Shown: positions 4,745-5,051 of the stretch, one piece after another
Position numbering within the stretch: the first letter of the stretch is position 1
Layout: each line of letters begins with the position of its first letter
DNA from: an uncultured Collinsella sp.
Lineage (GTDB): Bacteria; Actinomycetota; Coriobacteriia; Coriobacteriales; Coriobacteriaceae
NCBI GenBank assembly: GCA_900555815.1
Contig: USMR01000096.1
Span: 1-5,051 of the forward strand
DNA: 5,051 nucleotides
Direction: 5' to 3'
The notes under the pieces: generated by a model
What the model saw: only the letters and a program-made list of their open reading frames with translations
Databases searched by the model: none
What the model was told of the DNA's origin: nothing
Translations under genes and position numbers: made by a program

Positions 4745-5051
4745 ATGAAAGCGAATTCAGAAAAAACTAAGCAGAGTAAAAAAGCGACGCGCCGCGTACT
4801 GGCAGGCGTTTTGTGCGGAGCATCCGTGTTGAGCCTGGTACTGTCGCTCGTCATGCCCCCGATCTCGCAGGCCATCGCCAACGATGATCAGACAGTTTCT
4901 GCCGAGGAAACTGTGATGGGGGGGTTCCTCAAGTGAGTCCGCTGCTGTAGATAACACCAGCGAGGATGCCGAAAACCAGAATAGCGACGAGACCGATGCC
5001 GGCGAGGCTGGCTCTTCAAATAGTGCTGCGGAGGCTCAGAGTGCGAGTGCG
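4745..5051 (+). CDS. Secreted or cell-surface protein, N-terminal part, frame broken at a G7 tract
   Basis: As written, the frame from 4745 encodes 63 residues and stops at 4934-4936. It opens with a clear Sec signal peptide. A basic start (KANSEKTKQSKKATRR) is followed by a hydrophobic core from VLAGV to VMPP. A likely cleavage follows QAIA, before NDDQ. There is no lipobox. At 4918-4924 lies a run of seven Gs. Reading with six Gs, the product continues without stop to the window end as GGSSSESAAVDNTSEDAENQ and onward, rich in Ser, Ala, Glu and Asp. Such a stretch is typical of the exposed region after the signal peptide of surface proteins. The mature domains lie beyond the window, so adhesin, pilin or enzyme cannot be told apart. 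The gene is either switched off by G-tract slippage, mutated, or misread in sequencing. The start is supported by AGGAG at 4734-4738. Confidence 0.72.
4918..4924 (+). repeat. G7 homopolymer, candidate phase-variation tract
   Basis: Seven consecutive Gs occur about 17 codons after the hydrophobic core of the signal peptide. Tract lengths divisible by three (6 or 9) keep the long downstream frame open. Seven gives the 63-residue product. Confidence 0.65.

Noticed and set aside
4796..4819. Possible lipobox in the signal peptide (Cys after GVL)
   Set aside because: The residue before the Cys is Leu, not Gly/Ala/Ser, and the Cys is followed by most of the hydrophobic core. A signal peptidase I site after QAIA fits better.
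4630..4881. - strand open frame over the start of the surface gene
   Set aside because: It is antisense to the signal peptide and leader, with no supporting ribosome binding site or family resemblance.

Overview
The window looks like a piece of a high-GC Gram-positive chromosome. A gut Coriobacteriia member such as Collinsella is my best guess. This rests on GC-rich codon use, a MoaC-MobB fusion next to moaA, and recurring 'CCACCACAAAGG...CCTTTGTGG' palindromes, which I associate from memory with that group. No marker gene is present, so the assignment is an inference. All supported genes are on the + strand.

Layout. (1) Positions 2-361 hold the C-terminal end of MoaA. It is followed after 4 nt by one long gene (366-1670) whose product joins MoaC (cyclic pyranopterin monophosphate synthase) to MobB (a P-loop GTP-binding protein of molybdopterin guanine dinucleotide synthesis). 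Together they form the end of a molybdenum-cofactor operon. (2) Two hairpins in tandem (1669-1766) close the operon. A promoter follows (TTGGTA-N18-TACAAT), lying inside a 10-bp inverted repeat. (3) An MFS efflux-type transporter gene (1936-3206) is split by a -1 frameshift in the loop between its two six-helix halves. (4) A repeat-rich spacer (3207-3422) carries a perfect 15-bp hairpin and a third CCACCACAAAGG hairpin. (5) An intact Cof-type HAD-IIB phosphatase gene (3423-4244) is followed, directly after its stop codon, by a 21-bp-arm hairpin, the fourth of the family. (6) A visibly AT-rich spacer of about 450 nt with several dyads leads to (7) the start of a secreted or surface protein (4745 to the window end). 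Its frame is broken by a run of seven Gs just after the signal peptide. Six Gs would join the signal peptide to a long open Ser/Ala/Glu-rich region.

The most interesting points are two. The first is the G7 tract, a candidate ON/OFF phase-variation switch of a surface protein. The second is the four same-strand hairpins that differ in their stems but share a loop core (GGnCAGG) at the ends of transcription units. The caveat for the first is that a homopolymer sequencing error would look identical. The Mo-cofactor genes act in one pathway. I see no functional link among the transporter, the phosphatase and the surface protein.
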